Below are positions 52,572 to 60,563 of a DNA stretch of 64,000 nucleotides, piece after piece. A model generated the notes under the pieces. That model made no database searches. It worked only from the letters and a program-made list of their open reading frames with translations, and had not been told where the DNA came from. Both the position numbers and the translations under genes were made by a program. Numbering within the stretch: the first letter of the stretch is position 1; each line of letters starts with the position of its first letter. The stretch comes from Microbacterium sp. zg-Y625. GTDB taxonomy: Bacteria; Actinomycetota; Actinomycetes; Actinomycetales; Microbacteriaceae. The DNA lies in contig NZ_CP126740.1 of the NCBI RefSeq assembly GCF_030246925.1, forward strand, positions 186,001 through 250,000, written 5' to 3'.

Positions 52572-53525
52572 TCAGGCGCGCAGATCATCGGCGACGCGGC
52601 GCAGGGCGTCGGCCGAACGGCGGAACAGGCCGAGCTCGCTCGGCGAGAACGACGTCTCGCGGATCGGCTTCGCGCCGCTCGCGCTGACGATCGACGGCAC
52701 CGAGAGGGCGACGCCCGAGACGCCGTGGAAGTCGTCGAGCACCGTCGACACCGGCATCACCGCGTGCTCGTCGTGCAGGATCGCCTCGACGATGCGCGCG
52801 CTGGTGATGCCGATGGCGTAGTTCGTGGCGCCCTTTCCCTGGATGACCTTGTACGCCGCGTCGCGCACGTCCACCGCGATCTGGTCGAGCTCGTCGACCG
52901 TCATGCGCGGGTGGCCCTCGGTCTCCCAGTCGAGGATCGGGACGGTGCCGATGAAGGCCTTCGACCACAGCGGGAACTCGGTGTCGCCGTGCTCGCCCAC
53001 GATGTAGGCGTGCACGCTGGAGGACGAGACGCCGGCGCGCTGGGCGAGCTTCCAGCGCAGGCGCGAGGTGTCGAGCACCGTACCCGAGGAGAAGATGCGC
53101 TCGGGCGGAAGGCCCGTCGCCTCCTGGGCGAGCACCGTGAGCACGTCGCAGGGGTTGGTGACGATGACGAAGACGGCCTTCGGCGCCACCTCGAGCAGCT
53201 GCGGCACGATGGACTTGAGGATGTTGGCGTTGGTGCCGGCGAGCTCGATGCGCGTCTGCCCGGGCTTCTGCTTCGCGCCTGCGGTGATGACGATGACGTG
53301 CGAGCCTTCGGCGACGGAGATGTCGGCGCCGCCGATGATGTCGCTCGTGCCGGTGAACTGGGTGCCGTGGGCGAGGTCGAGCACCTCGGCCTCGGTCTTC
53401 TCCGCCGCGATGTCGTACAGCGCGACGTGGCGCGCCGATCCGCGGATCAGGGCCGCATAGGCGGTGGACGAGCCGACGCTGCCGGCGCCGACGACGGTCA
53501 GTTTCGAATTCTCGATCGCGCTCAT
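52572..53525 (-). CDS. ldh: L-lactate dehydrogenase
   Basis: A 317-residue NAD-dependent enzyme that interconverts pyruvate and L-lactate. It shows [19 protein letters not shown] at the N-terminus, [16 protein letters not shown] (substrate-binding Arg), [13 protein letters not shown], and the active-site His in [15 protein letters not shown]. The residue pattern favours LDH over malate dehydrogenase (Gln in the specificity loop). A partial leaderless-type signal (AAGACT) lies near the ATG. It is monocistronic between radA and the MFS gene. Confidence 0.95.
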   Translation of the reverse strand: MSAIENSKLTVVGAGSVGSSTAYAALIRGSARHVALYDIAAEKTEAEVLDLAHGTQFTGTSDIIGGADISVAEGSHVIVITAGAKQKPGQTRIELAGTNANILKSIVPQLLEVAPKAVFVIVTNPCDVLTVLAQEATGLPPERIFSSGTVLDTSRLRWKLAQRAGVSSSSVHAYIVGEHGDTEFPLWSKAFIGTVPILDWETEGHPRMTVDELDQIAVDVRDAAYKVIQGKGATNYAIGITSARIVEAILHDEHAVMPVSTVLDDFHGVSGVALSVPSIVSASGAKPIRETSFSPSELGLFRRSADALRRVADDLRA

Positions 53526-53588
53526 GGGCCTCAGTCTTGCAGGGGAGGATGCCGCTGACTACCGGTGCACCGAACGACAGTGCCGGCG

Positions 53589-54986
53589 TCAAGATGCGGC
53601 GGCCCCGGCGCCGGTCGCGGCGGCGGGAGCGCGCGGCGGATTGCGGATGCCGAAGAACGACACGAGCCCGCCGGCGGCCATGAGCGCCGCCGTCGCCAGC
53701 GCGGCGCGGTGGAAGCCCCCGAGGTTGAGGGACCCCCCGACGATGGCGGCCAGCATGGCGATGACGATGAGGCCGGCGACGCGCGATACGGCGTTGTTGA
53801 CCGCCGACGCGATGCCGGAGCGAGCCGGCTCGATGGCGCCCAGGATCGCAGCGGTCAGCGGAGACACGGTGACCGCGAGGCCCAGGCCGAACACGATCAT
53901 GCTGGGCAGCACCTGCCACCAGTAGTCGAAGTCCGCCGAGACCGTCAGCAGCAGCAGCGACCCGGCGGCCATGAGCAGCGGCCCCACGGTCATGAACAGG
54001 CGGGGACCGAGGCGCCCGGCCAGCGCTCCGATCGGGGAGCTCAGCACCACGAGCAGAACCGTCGTCGGAATGGTGGCCAGACCCGCCAGCGTCGCTGACA
54101 GTCCGGCGCCCTGCTGCAGGTACACCCCGACCACGAAGCCGTTGAGGGTCAGCGCGCCGTAGATGAACGCGGTGGCGACGTTGCCGGTCCAGAAATTGCG
54201 CACCCGGAAGAGACCCAGGGGCAGGATCGGGTGCCGTGTCGTGCGCTGACGCACCAGGAAGGCGGCGAACAGCGCGATTCCCAGCGCCAGCGGCATCCAG
54301 ATCGCCGGGGACCCCCACCCCAGATTCGGCTGCTCGATGAGGGCGAACACCATGCCGCCCAGGCCCAGGGTGCACAGCATCGCACCGGTCCAGTCGATCG
54401 CGGCATCCTCGCGGCGCACGTCGCGGAGGGCCAGGCGGGGGAGCAGCCACAGGGTCACCGCGATCGGAACGATGTTGACCACGAAGGCGAAGCGCCACGA
54501 CAGGTAGTCGACGAACAGGCCGCCCACGAGCGGCCCGCCGATGGTGGCAGCCGTCGTCAATGCCGTCCAGATGCCGATGGCGCGGGCTTGGAGAGGACCG
54601 CGCATGCTCGAAGTGATGAGAGCGAGGGAGCTGGGGACGAGGAAGGCCCCGGCCGCGCCCTGCACCGCGCGGGCGATGATGAGGGTCACCGGATCCGGGG
54701 CGAGGGAGATGGCGACGGATGCCACCCCGAATCCGATCAGTCCGATGCGCAGCACCAGGATGCGGCCGAAGGCGTCGCTCACCGAGCCCGCCAGCAGAAT
54801 GAGTGAGCCGAGGGTGATGAGGTACGCGTCGACGGTCCACTGCTGGGTGGTCAGGCCTCCGCCGAGGTCGCGGCCGATGGCGGGGAGGGCCACGTTGACG
54901 ATGCTGCCGTCGAGGAACGCCACGAACGAGGCGAGCACCGCGATGGTCACGACCAGTCGCTGCTGGCGGTCCATCGTCTCGGGCAT
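53589..54986 (-). CDS. MFS transporter, DHA2 (14-TM) drug:H+ antiporter family
   Basis: A 465-residue membrane protein with about 14 hydrophobic helices. FLDGSIVNVALPAIGRDLGG is the first-helix motif of DHA2 transporters, and GSVSDAFGRILVLRIGLIGF is motif A in the loop between helices 2 and 3. These export drugs or dyes with proton influx; the substrate is not predictable. TAGCGT (54998-54993) is exactly 6 nt before the ATG. The gene is transcribed toward ldh, with no visible dedicated regulator. Confidence 0.92.
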   Translation of the reverse strand: MPETMDRQQRLVVTIAVLASFVAFLDGSIVNVALPAIGRDLGGGLTTQQWTVDAYLITLGSLILLAGSVSDAFGRILVLRIGLIGFGVASVAISLAPDPVTLIIARAVQGAAGAFLVPSSLALITSSMRGPLQARAIGIWTALTTAATIGGPLVGGLFVDYLSWRFAFVVNIVPIAVTLWLLPRLALRDVRREDAAIDWTGAMLCTLGLGGMVFALIEQPNLGWGSPAIWMPLALGIALFAAFLVRQRTTRHPILPLGLFRVRNFWTGNVATAFIYGALTLNGFVVGVYLQQGAGLSATLAGLATIPTTVLLVVLSSPIGALAGRLGPRLFMTVGPLLMAAGSLLLLTVSADFDYWWQVLPSMIVFGLGLAVTVSPLTAAILGAIEPARSGIASAVNNAVSRVAGLIVIAMLAAIVGGSLNLGGFHRAALATAALMAAGGLVSFFGIRNPPRAPAAATGAGAAAS

Positions 54987-55020
54987 GCGCCCACGCTAGA
55001 CCCGCGGTTGGGGTGCTGGG

Positions 55021-55069
55021 GTGGCAGTTGTTGTCGCCTGTGGGGGGCCAGAGCGACAGCAACTGCCAC
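55021..55069. repeat. Inverted repeat with 17-bp arms
   Basis: GTGGCAGTTGTTGTCGC (55021-55037) pairs with GCGACAGCAACTGCCAC (55053-55069) at 16 of 17 positions (the exception allows a G-U pair), with a 15-nt loop. It lies between the MFS promoter and the SDR terminator. Its loop begins CTGTGGGGG, which also occurs in the 8786-8875 repeat. Confidence 0.8.
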
Positions 55070-55098
55070 ATGAACGCGACCGAACGCGTTCAGGGGAG

Positions 55099-55131
55099 GG
55101 TGTCGGATGCCAGGGGGTGGCATCCGACACC
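55099..55131 (-). terminator. Terminator after the SDR gene
   Basis: GGTGTCGGATGCC (55099-55111) and GGCATCCGACACC (55119-55131) form a 13-bp perfect stem with a 7-nt loop, 6 nt beyond the SDR stop codon. Confidence 0.75.
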
Positions 55132-55136
55132 GGGGA

Positions 55137-55937
55137 TCACTTCTGGTCGGCCCAGCTCCAGATGTCATCGCCGCGCAGCGACGCGTCGGCGCCGCCGTCG
55201 TTGTAGATGACCTGGCCGGCGAGGTGGGTGTTCTCCGGGCTCGTCAGCCAGATCAGCAGGTTCGCGATCGACTCGGGCGGCTGGTGGTAGTTCAGCGGCA
55301 TGGGGACCGAGGCGTCCACCATCGCGGCGCCCTCGGGCGTCTTCAGCAGGTCGGCGGTCATCGGCGTGATGACGGTGCCGGGCGCCACCGCGTTCAGGGG
55401 GATGCCGGCGCCGGCCCAGGCGGGCGTGATCGACTCCCGGCGCACCCAGCGCGACAGCGCACGCTTGGACGACGGGTAGACGAGGTAACCGATCTGCGGG
55501 CCCTGGGCGGCGAGGCCCTCGGCGATCTCGAGTGCGCGTGCCTCATCGCCGGCGAGGGCGGCCTCGACCATCTCGGGGGAGTTGGTCTGCAACGACGCCA
55601 TCGACGAGACGACCGCGACGCGGGGGGCGTCGGACTTCGTCAGCGCGGGCAGCAGGGCCTCGAGGAACTCGGTGACGCCGAAGAAGTTCACCGAGATGGT
55701 CTTGGCGATCGGCGCCGAGATGCCGGCGCAGGCGATGACCGCGTCGACGGTGCCGCCGGCGAGCTCGACGGCCTTCGCCGCGGCATCGGTGCGCCCTGCG
55801 GGCATGGACAGGTCGGCCTCGACGTCGGCATTGCGCAGGTCGACTCCGATGACGCGCTCGCCGCGGTCACGCAGCAGCTGAGCGGTGGTGGCGCCGATGC
55901 CGGATGCTGATCCGGTGACGACATAGGTGCGGGGCAT
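55137..55937 (-). CDS. Short-chain dehydrogenase/reductase
   Basis: A 266-residue NAD(P)-dependent oxidoreductase from the ATG at 55937, preceded by AAAGGAGG. It shows the cofactor motif VVTGSASGIGATTAQ, an acidic residue in GVDLRNADVEAD that favours NAD, ACAGIS, and the catalytic Tyr-Lys in VYPSSKRALS. The sequence resembles the 3-alpha-hydroxysteroid/coniferyl-alcohol dehydrogenase group, although the substrate is unknown. It lies 41 nt downstream of a MarR gene on the same strand, which probably regulates it. Confidence 0.92.
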   Translation of the reverse strand: MPRTYVVTGSASGIGATTAQLLRDRGERVIGVDLRNADVEADLSMPAGRTDAAAKAVELAGGTVDAVIACAGISAPIAKTISVNFFGVTEFLEALLPALTKSDAPRVAVVSSMASLQTNSPEMVEAALAGDEARALEIAEGLAAQGPQIGYLVYPSSKRALSRWVRRESITPAWAGAGIPLNAVAPGTVITPMTADLLKTPEGAAMVDASVPMPLNYHQPPESIANLLIWLTSPENTHLAGQVIYNDGGADASLRGDDIWSWADQK

Positions 55938-55978
55938 GGTTGCCTCCTTTGTGTTTCGGGCCTCGGGTGGGGCCGTCT

Positions 55979-56482
55979 TCAGGCCGACGGGTCGTCGGAC
56001 GTGGGTGCGCCGGGCTGATCGGCGTCGGTGCCGATGGCGGCTTCGACGAACCGGGCGGTGAGGGCGGCGAAGCGGCCGCGCTCCGCGGCATCCCACCCCC
56101 GCATCGCCTCGTCGACCATCTCGCGACCGCGCTGGACCAGGAGGGCGAACACGTGCTCGCCTTCCGGGGAGAGCGCGACGATGCTCGCACGCCCGTCGTC
56201 GGGATCGGGCGATTTGGTCACAAGTCCGGCCGTCTCGAGGCGGGCGAGCTGCTTGCTCATGGTGGGCCGGGTCAGCCGCAGATCGGCGGCGAGGTCGCCC
56301 GCGCGAATCGGACCGACCCGGCCCAGGGTGTAGATGGGGCGGATGTCGCCGGCATCGATGGTCAGTCCCGCTTCACGGGCGACAACAGTCTGCCGCGTGA
56401 GCGAGGTCCACTGGGCCATCAACTGCGTCAGCGACGTCAGGAGGACCCCTTCCGGGGTGGGGTCCGCCGTCGTCCCATCCAT
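55979..56482 (-). CDS. MarR-family transcriptional regulator
   Basis: A 167-residue winged-helix regulator. GPIRAGDLAADLRLTRPTMS and KQLARLETAGLVTKSPDPDD, followed by GRASIVALSPEG, form the recognition helix and wing. TAGAGT (56494-56489) lies exactly 6 nt before the ATG, so the message is probably leaderless. It is co-directional with the SDR gene, suggesting a two-gene operon responding to a phenolic or similar small ligand. No clear palindrome was found at its own promoter. Confidence 0.92.
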   Translation of the reverse strand: MDGTTADPTPEGVLLTSLTQLMAQWTSLTRQTVVAREAGLTIDAGDIRPIYTLGRVGPIRAGDLAADLRLTRPTMSKQLARLETAGLVTKSPDPDDGRASIVALSPEGEHVFALLVQRGREMVDEAMRGWDAAERGRFAALTARFVEAAIGTDADQPGAPTSDDPSA

Positions 56483-56588
56483 GATCAGACTCTACGCCGA
56501 GTGGTTGCCCCAGGCAACTAAGAGGAGGCTGTCCTGGCCAGGCCGGCTCGATTGGCGGCGTCGGCCCGTCTCGCGTACGATTGTCCGC

Positions 56589-56679
56589 GGTGACGTGTCC
56601 GAGCGGCCGAAGGTGCAACTCTCGAAAAGTTGTGTAGGGTAACCCCCTACCGTGGGTTCAAATCCCACCGTCACCGCCA
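56589..56679 (+). tRNA. tRNA-Ser (CGA)
   Basis: A class II tRNA with the acceptor GGTGACG/CGTCACC, anticodon stem CAACT/AGTTG with loop CTCGAAA (anticodon CGA), a long variable arm (GTAGGGTAACCCCCTAC), and T-arm GTGGG/CCCAC. The discriminator is G. The 3' CCA (56677-56679) is encoded, unlike the three other tRNA genes here. Confidence 0.97.
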
Positions 56680-56682
56680 CTG

Positions 56683-56712
56683 AAAACCCCTGCTGCGGCG
56701 GGGGTTTTCTTC
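56683..56712 (+). terminator. Rho-independent terminator of tRNA-Ser
   Basis: AAAACCCC (56683-56690) and GGGGTTTT (56701-56708) form an 8-bp stem with a 10-nt loop, followed by CTTCTTG. It begins 4 nt after the tRNA CCA end. Confidence 0.9.
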
Positions 56713-56742
56713 TTGTTCGGGCTGTCCCCGCAGCGGCGGCGG

Positions 56743-57228
56743 TCAGGGTGCCAGAGCGAGCTCGAAGCACAGCGACCTGGGCATCGACGCGACGTAGGGC
56801 TCGTACACGGGGATCGGCGTGAATCCTGCGGCCGTGTACAGCGCGATCGATTCGGGTTGCGGCCTCCCGGTCTGCAGGATGACGCGGCGTGCGCCCTCCG
56901 CACGGGCTCGTTCGATGACAGCGGCCGTCAGGGCCCGGCCGACGCCCCGGCGCCGTGCCACGGCGGGCACGATGAGCCGCTTGAGCTCGACGTCCGCGCC
57001 GAGGCGGCGAAGCATGACGTGCCCGAGCGGCGTGCCGTCCTCATCGAGCGCGAGGAAGGTCGCGATGACGTCGTCGGGGCGCACGCGCAGTGCCTCCCTG
57101 CGCGCCGCGGTGAGTTCCGGATCCTCGCCGGTCGTCACCGGCCCGTACCGAACGGTCAGCTCGTCGTCCAACATCCCGCGCAGCGCGACGGCGCGCGCGT
57201 CGTCGACGGGGACCTTCTCGATGCGCAC
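56743..57228 (-). CDS. GNAT-family N-acetyltransferase
   Basis: A 161-residue protein started at the GTG at 57228, with GGGGAAG a few bases upstream. The acetyl-CoA loop occurs in LIVPAVARRRGVGRALTAAV, followed by ARRVILQTGRPQPESIALYT and AGFTPIPVYEPY. The substrate is unknown; the pattern fits small-molecule or antibiotic-tailoring acetyltransferases as well as housekeeping ones. The neighbouring tRNA-Ser is convergent to it. Confidence 0.88.
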   Translation of the reverse strand: MRIEKVPVDDARAVALRGMLDDELTVRYGPVTTGEDPELTAARREALRVRPDDVIATFLALDEDGTPLGHVMLRRLGADVELKRLIVPAVARRRGVGRALTAAVIERARAEGARRVILQTGRPQPESIALYTAAGFTPIPVYEPYVASMPRSLCFELALAP

Positions 57229-57375
57229 AGCCACTTCCCCATCCTGCAACGCACGCGGCGTCGACGTCGACCGTGCGGATGCGCCGGGGCGCCCTCGTGG
57301 AACTCGACCGCGCGAAAACGGGTTCAATAGAGGCGAAGACTGTCGAGTGCATCGCGATCGAGGGGCGAAACCCGC
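57229..57375. other. Short divergent intergenic region
   Basis: No gene is seen in 147 bp. The right half becomes A/T-richer (GGTTCAATAGAGG, about 57320), which may be the promoter of the low-G+C membrane gene that follows. Confidence 0.35.
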
Positions 57376-57900
57376 ATGGTGGCCATAATCATTGTGCTCG
57401 GCGCAATCAGTGTCATGACGACGTCACTGTGGTCCAGCATCGGGCCGGAGCATGGGGCTTTCCCTTTTTGTGTTGCCCTCATGTCGTTCGCATTCCCTAT
57501 TTTCATAGGCGCCGAACTGGCAAAGAGGATTCCGGCAGGAGCTTTCAGGATCTCAGCCCGAAGCAACCGCTTGTTCGCCGCTCTTGGTGTGAAGGTTTTC
57601 GACCGGATTCTCACATTCATCCGATGGAACGCCCTCGTGCTGAACATGCGAAAGCCTGTCACCAAGCCGTCCGACTTGCAGCAGCTGGCCTTCGACTTGC
57701 GATCAGCGGCAGTTGGTCATGGCTGTGGCTTGCTCGTCCACGTCGTCATCGCTGCGATTGCCCTGTCTGCGGGCTATATGGAAGCCTCGCTGTGGATTCT
57801 TCTTCCATCAGTACCGCTCCATGCATATCCGATCATGCTTCAGCTGGTAAATCTTCGTCGGATAGACGGAATCCATGAGGCGCGAGGATCTCGGGCGTAA
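57376..57900 (+). CDS. Low-G+C membrane protein, weakly like glycosyl-diaponeurosporenoate acyltransferase (CrtO) family
   Basis: A 174-residue protein with three or four hydrophobic segments. The C-terminal LLPSVPLHAYPIMLQLVNLR resembles the N-x-YP-x-x-LQRYN-R motif of the CrtO-type acyltransferase family and its uncharacterised relatives. The match is partial, so the function is left open. Base composition is clearly lower in G+C than its neighbours, and codons such as ATA and TTG are frequent, which suggests acquisition from outside. It lies 0.7 kb from tRNA-Ser. No strong ribosome site precedes the ATG, so a later start is possible. Confidence 0.6.
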   Translation: MVAIIIVLGAISVMTTSLWSSIGPEHGAFPFCVALMSFAFPIFIGAELAKRIPAGAFRISARSNRLFAALGVKVFDRILTFIRWNALVLNMRKPVTKPSDLQQLAFDLRSAAVGHGCGLLVHVVIAAIALSAGYMEASLWILLPSVPLHAYPIMLQLVNLRRIDGIHEARGSRA

Positions 57901-58154
57901 CTCAGTCCCTCGCCCGCGCCGTCCGGCCGGCGGAATCCTCGCCGAGGAAGCTGCCGCCTGGGTCCGAGATCAGCGTTGCGGTGCACTGCCGCACCTCGAG
58001 CCGGGGTGCGATCGGGGCGCCCGCCCCGCCGCGCCGTCGCCTCCGTGGTGCGTCGAGAGTTGCGCCCGCGAGGGGATATCCTCGCTCGGGGCGTATACAG
58101 CGCCCTCGTGCCCGGCGCGTCGCCGCCACGTCCTCCGGTAAGAGAAGGTCACAC
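57901..58154. other. Intergenic region upstream of DUF808
   Basis: No gene is recognised in 254 bp. TATACA near 58098 could be a -10 element for the DUF808 gene, with no matching -35. GAAGGTC before 58155 is its ribosome site. Confidence 0.35.
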
Positions 58155-59051
58155 ATGTCGGTCGGACTCCTCGCCGTCGTCGATGACATCCTGACAGCCG
58201 CGCTCAAAGCCAGCGCGAAGACCGCGGGCGTCGTGATCGACGACGCCGCGGTGACACCTCAGTACGTGCAGGGGATCACCCCCGCCCGCGAACTGCCCGT
58301 CGTGTGGAAGATCGCCCTCGGCAGCCTCGTCAACAAGTTCGTCATCATCATCCCGATCGCGCTTCTGCTCACCGCGTTCGCGCCGTGGGTGCTGCCGTTC
58401 CTTCTGATCATCGGAGGCGGCTTCCTCTGTTACGAGGGGGCGGAGAAGGTCCTCGAGTGGTTCGGTAAGCACCACGCGCACGCCGACGACGAGCCGCGCG
58501 ATGAGAAGAAGCTTGTGCTCGGCGCGGTGCGCACGGACCTCATCCTCAGCACCGAGATCATGCTCATCTCCCTCGCGAACCTGGACCCGGACTTCGGCAT
58601 CTGGATGACGCTCGGCGCGCTGGTGGTCATCGGTCTCGCGATGACGATCGTCGTCTACGGAGCCGTTGCGCTGCTGGTCAAGATCGACGACGTCGGGCTG
58701 CGGCTCATGAAGAGCGCGTCGCGCCGCGTGCGGCGCACCGGCGTGCGGATCGTCGCCTCCATGCCCGCCGTCTTCCGGGTCATCAGCGTCATCGGCACCG
58801 TGGCCATGCTCTGGGTCGGTGGCCACCTCGTGATCGCGAATCTCGCGGAGACGCTGTGGGCGGGACCCTACGACCTCCTGCACTTGGCGACCCACGCGGT
58901 CGAAGCCGCGGGTCCCGTCGTCGTCTGGGTCGTGGACACGCTGATCTCCGCCGTCTTCGGCCTCGCCCTCGGACTGGTCATCGTCCTCGTCATCGCCGGC
59001 ATCTCCCGAGTGGTGAAGCGCCCGGCGGCGGCGCCGCACACCACCGCATAG
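58155..59051 (+). CDS. DUF808 (YedI-like) membrane protein
   Basis: A 298-residue protein. The N-terminus MSVGLLAVVDDILTAALKAS followed by GVVIDDAAVTPQYVQG, and the segment GFLCYEGAEKVLEWFGKHHA, are signatures of DUF808. About six TM helices follow in pairs. The family is widespread and uncharacterised; E. coli YedI is a member. GAAGGTC precedes the ATG. It is convergent with the hydrolase gene, 23 nt apart. Confidence 0.92.
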   Translation: MSVGLLAVVDDILTAALKASAKTAGVVIDDAAVTPQYVQGITPARELPVVWKIALGSLVNKFVIIIPIALLLTAFAPWVLPFLLIIGGGFLCYEGAEKVLEWFGKHHAHADDEPRDEKKLVLGAVRTDLILSTEIMLISLANLDPDFGIWMTLGALVVIGLAMTIVVYGAVALLVKIDDVGLRLMKSASRRVRRTGVRIVASMPAVFRVISVIGTVAMLWVGGHLVIANLAETLWAGPYDLLHLATHAVEAAGPVVVWVVDTLISAVFGLALGLVIVLVIAGISRVVKRPAAAPHTTA

Positions 59052-59074
59052 TCTGCGCCCGAGACCGCGGTGCT

Positions 59075-59992
59075 CTAGGCGCTCGCGGGGAACCTGGCGT
59101 CCTGAGGGGCGAGCCCGGTGACGAACTCGAGGATCGCGGCAGCCATGGCCTCCGGAGCCTCGAGGGCGACGTAGTGGCCCACCCCCTCGAGCTCGACGTG
59201 CGCGATCGGCCCGTCGACGATCTGCTCGAGGGTCGTCGCGGTGAAGCGTCCGCCGAAGCCGCCGATGGCAAGAGCGGGCACCTGCAGGGGAGTCGCGCTG
59301 CGGGAGCGGAAATCCTCGCCCTCCGACAGCATCGACCGATACAGGCCCGCCGCGCCGTTCCACCCACCCTCGCGCGCGTAGCCGCGGCTGAACTCCTCGA
59401 CGTCCGAACTGCTGATCGATCCCGCCACGGCCGTCATCGAGGGGAACGCCCACGTCTCCAGCAACTCGCGTTCGCGGCCGGTGAAGAGCATGCGAGCGAT
59501 ACCCGGCGCCGCCAGCACGCCGATATGCCACGAGCCGCCGTGCGTGATGTCGCCGAAGGCTTCCAGGCCGAACCCCGCAAGACCCATCTCCACCGCGGTG
59601 ATGCTCCGCACGTCTTCCGGGTGGTCGCTCGCCAGCCGGTACAGGGTGCCGCCGCCGATGTCCTGCCCGACGACGTGCACGGGGCCGATGCCGAGGGTGG
59701 CGATCAGCGCATGCACATCCTCCGCGGCCGTGGTGCTCGAGAAGTCCTCTTCGGCGACAGCGGAGTCCCCGAAGCCGCGCAGGTCCACGGCGTAGACGCG
59801 CAGTCGTGACGACAAGAGCGGGATGACCTTGTGGAAGGCCCACCAGGATTCCGGGAACCCGTGCAAGAGGACGATCGGCGGTGCGCCGGCATCCCCGGTA
59901 GATACATAGTGCAGGGTCGTGCCGTTCACTTCCGCCGTGTGGTGTTCGACCTGCGGGATCGATGCGCCATGGGGTGCGCGCGTCGCGTTCAT
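59075..59992 (-). CDS. Alpha/beta-hydrolase, epoxide hydrolase/dehalogenase type
   Basis: A 305-residue protein from the ATG at 59992, preceded by AGGAGC. It shows the oxyanion motif LLHGFPESWWAF, the nucleophile elbow VVGQDIGGGTLY with Asp in the place of Ser, and the catalytic His in GVGHYVALEAPEAM. The Asp nucleophile points to epoxide hydrolases, haloalkane or fluoroacetate dehalogenases. It is divergent from a MarR gene that shares its control region, so it probably responds to the ligand of that repressor. Confidence 0.92.
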   Translation of the reverse strand: MNATRAPHGASIPQVEHHTAEVNGTTLHYVSTGDAGAPPIVLLHGFPESWWAFHKVIPLLSSRLRVYAVDLRGFGDSAVAEEDFSSTTAAEDVHALIATLGIGPVHVVGQDIGGGTLYRLASDHPEDVRSITAVEMGLAGFGLEAFGDITHGGSWHIGVLAAPGIARMLFTGRERELLETWAFPSMTAVAGSISSSDVEEFSRGYAREGGWNGAAGLYRSMLSEGEDFRSRSATPLQVPALAIGGFGGRFTATTLEQIVDGPIAHVELEGVGHYVALEAPEAMAAAILEFVTGLAPQDARFPASA

Positions 59993-60013
59993 GTCGTGCT
60001 CCTGTTCTCGGAA

Positions 60014-60081
60014 TGACAACCGGGTTGTCAAGATAGATCTTGACAACCGTGTTGTCAAGATCTCGTGTCCCGCGGTACCGT
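60014..60081. promoter_or_regulatory. Divergent promoters embedded in two MarR-type operators
   Basis: Two similar palindromes lie in tandem: TGACAACCGGGTTGTCA (60014-60030) and TTGACAACCGTGTTGTCAA (60040-60058). For the plus-strand MarR gene, -35 TTGTCA (60052-60057) and -10 TACCGT (60076-60081) are 18 bp apart, and the -10 ends 6 nt before the GTG. For the hydrolase, -35 TTGACA (60058-60053) and -10 TATCTT (60035-60030) are 17 bp apart. Binding of one protein would silence both genes. Confidence 0.82.
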
Positions 60082-60087
60082 CGACGC

Positions 60088-60540
60088 GTGGAGAAGATGA
60101 CCGGCGCCCGCTTCGCCCAGCTGCTGTACCGCTCCTTCGACGCGATGGTCGACGCCGTTCAGGGGGACCTCGCGCGCGAGGGTCACGCCGACCTCAGCGT
60201 CGCCCATGAGTTCGCGATGCAGGCGATCGACGGGGGAGCCGCGAATGCGGCGGAACTCGCCAGGGCCCTCGGTGTCACCCGTCAGGCTGCCGCCAAGACG
60301 ATCGCGGCCCTCGAGGCACTGGACTACGTCGAGCGCACGTCGGACCCGGCTGACGCGCGCCGCAAACGCCTCGTCGTCACCGAGCGCGGCCACGACGCCA
60401 TCGCCATCGGCGCCCGCGGGTTCGACTCCCTCTATCAGCGGTGGCGCGATGCGGTCGGCAGGGAGAACGCGGATGCCGTCATCGAGGCGCTCGAGGCGAT
60501 CACGGCGCCGAACGGCGTGCGGGGATCGAGCGTCGGGTAG
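60088..60540 (+). CDS. MarR-family transcriptional regulator
   Basis: A 150-residue winged-helix protein. The GTG at 60088 is preferred because the -10 TACCGT lies 6 nt upstream, giving a leaderless message; an ATG at 60097 is an alternative. ANAAELARALGVTRQAAAKT is the recognition helix, and SDPADARRKRLVVTERGHDA is the wing. It probably represses itself and the divergent alpha/beta-hydrolase through the two palindromes between them. Confidence 0.92.
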   Translation: MEKMTGARFAQLLYRSFDAMVDAVQGDLAREGHADLSVAHEFAMQAIDGGAANAAELARALGVTRQAAAKTIAALEALDYVERTSDPADARRKRLVVTERGHDAIAIGARGFDSLYQRWRDAVGRENADAVIEALEAITAPNGVRGSSVG

Positions 60541-60563
60541 TCGACGACGCGGCGGCAGGCGCC

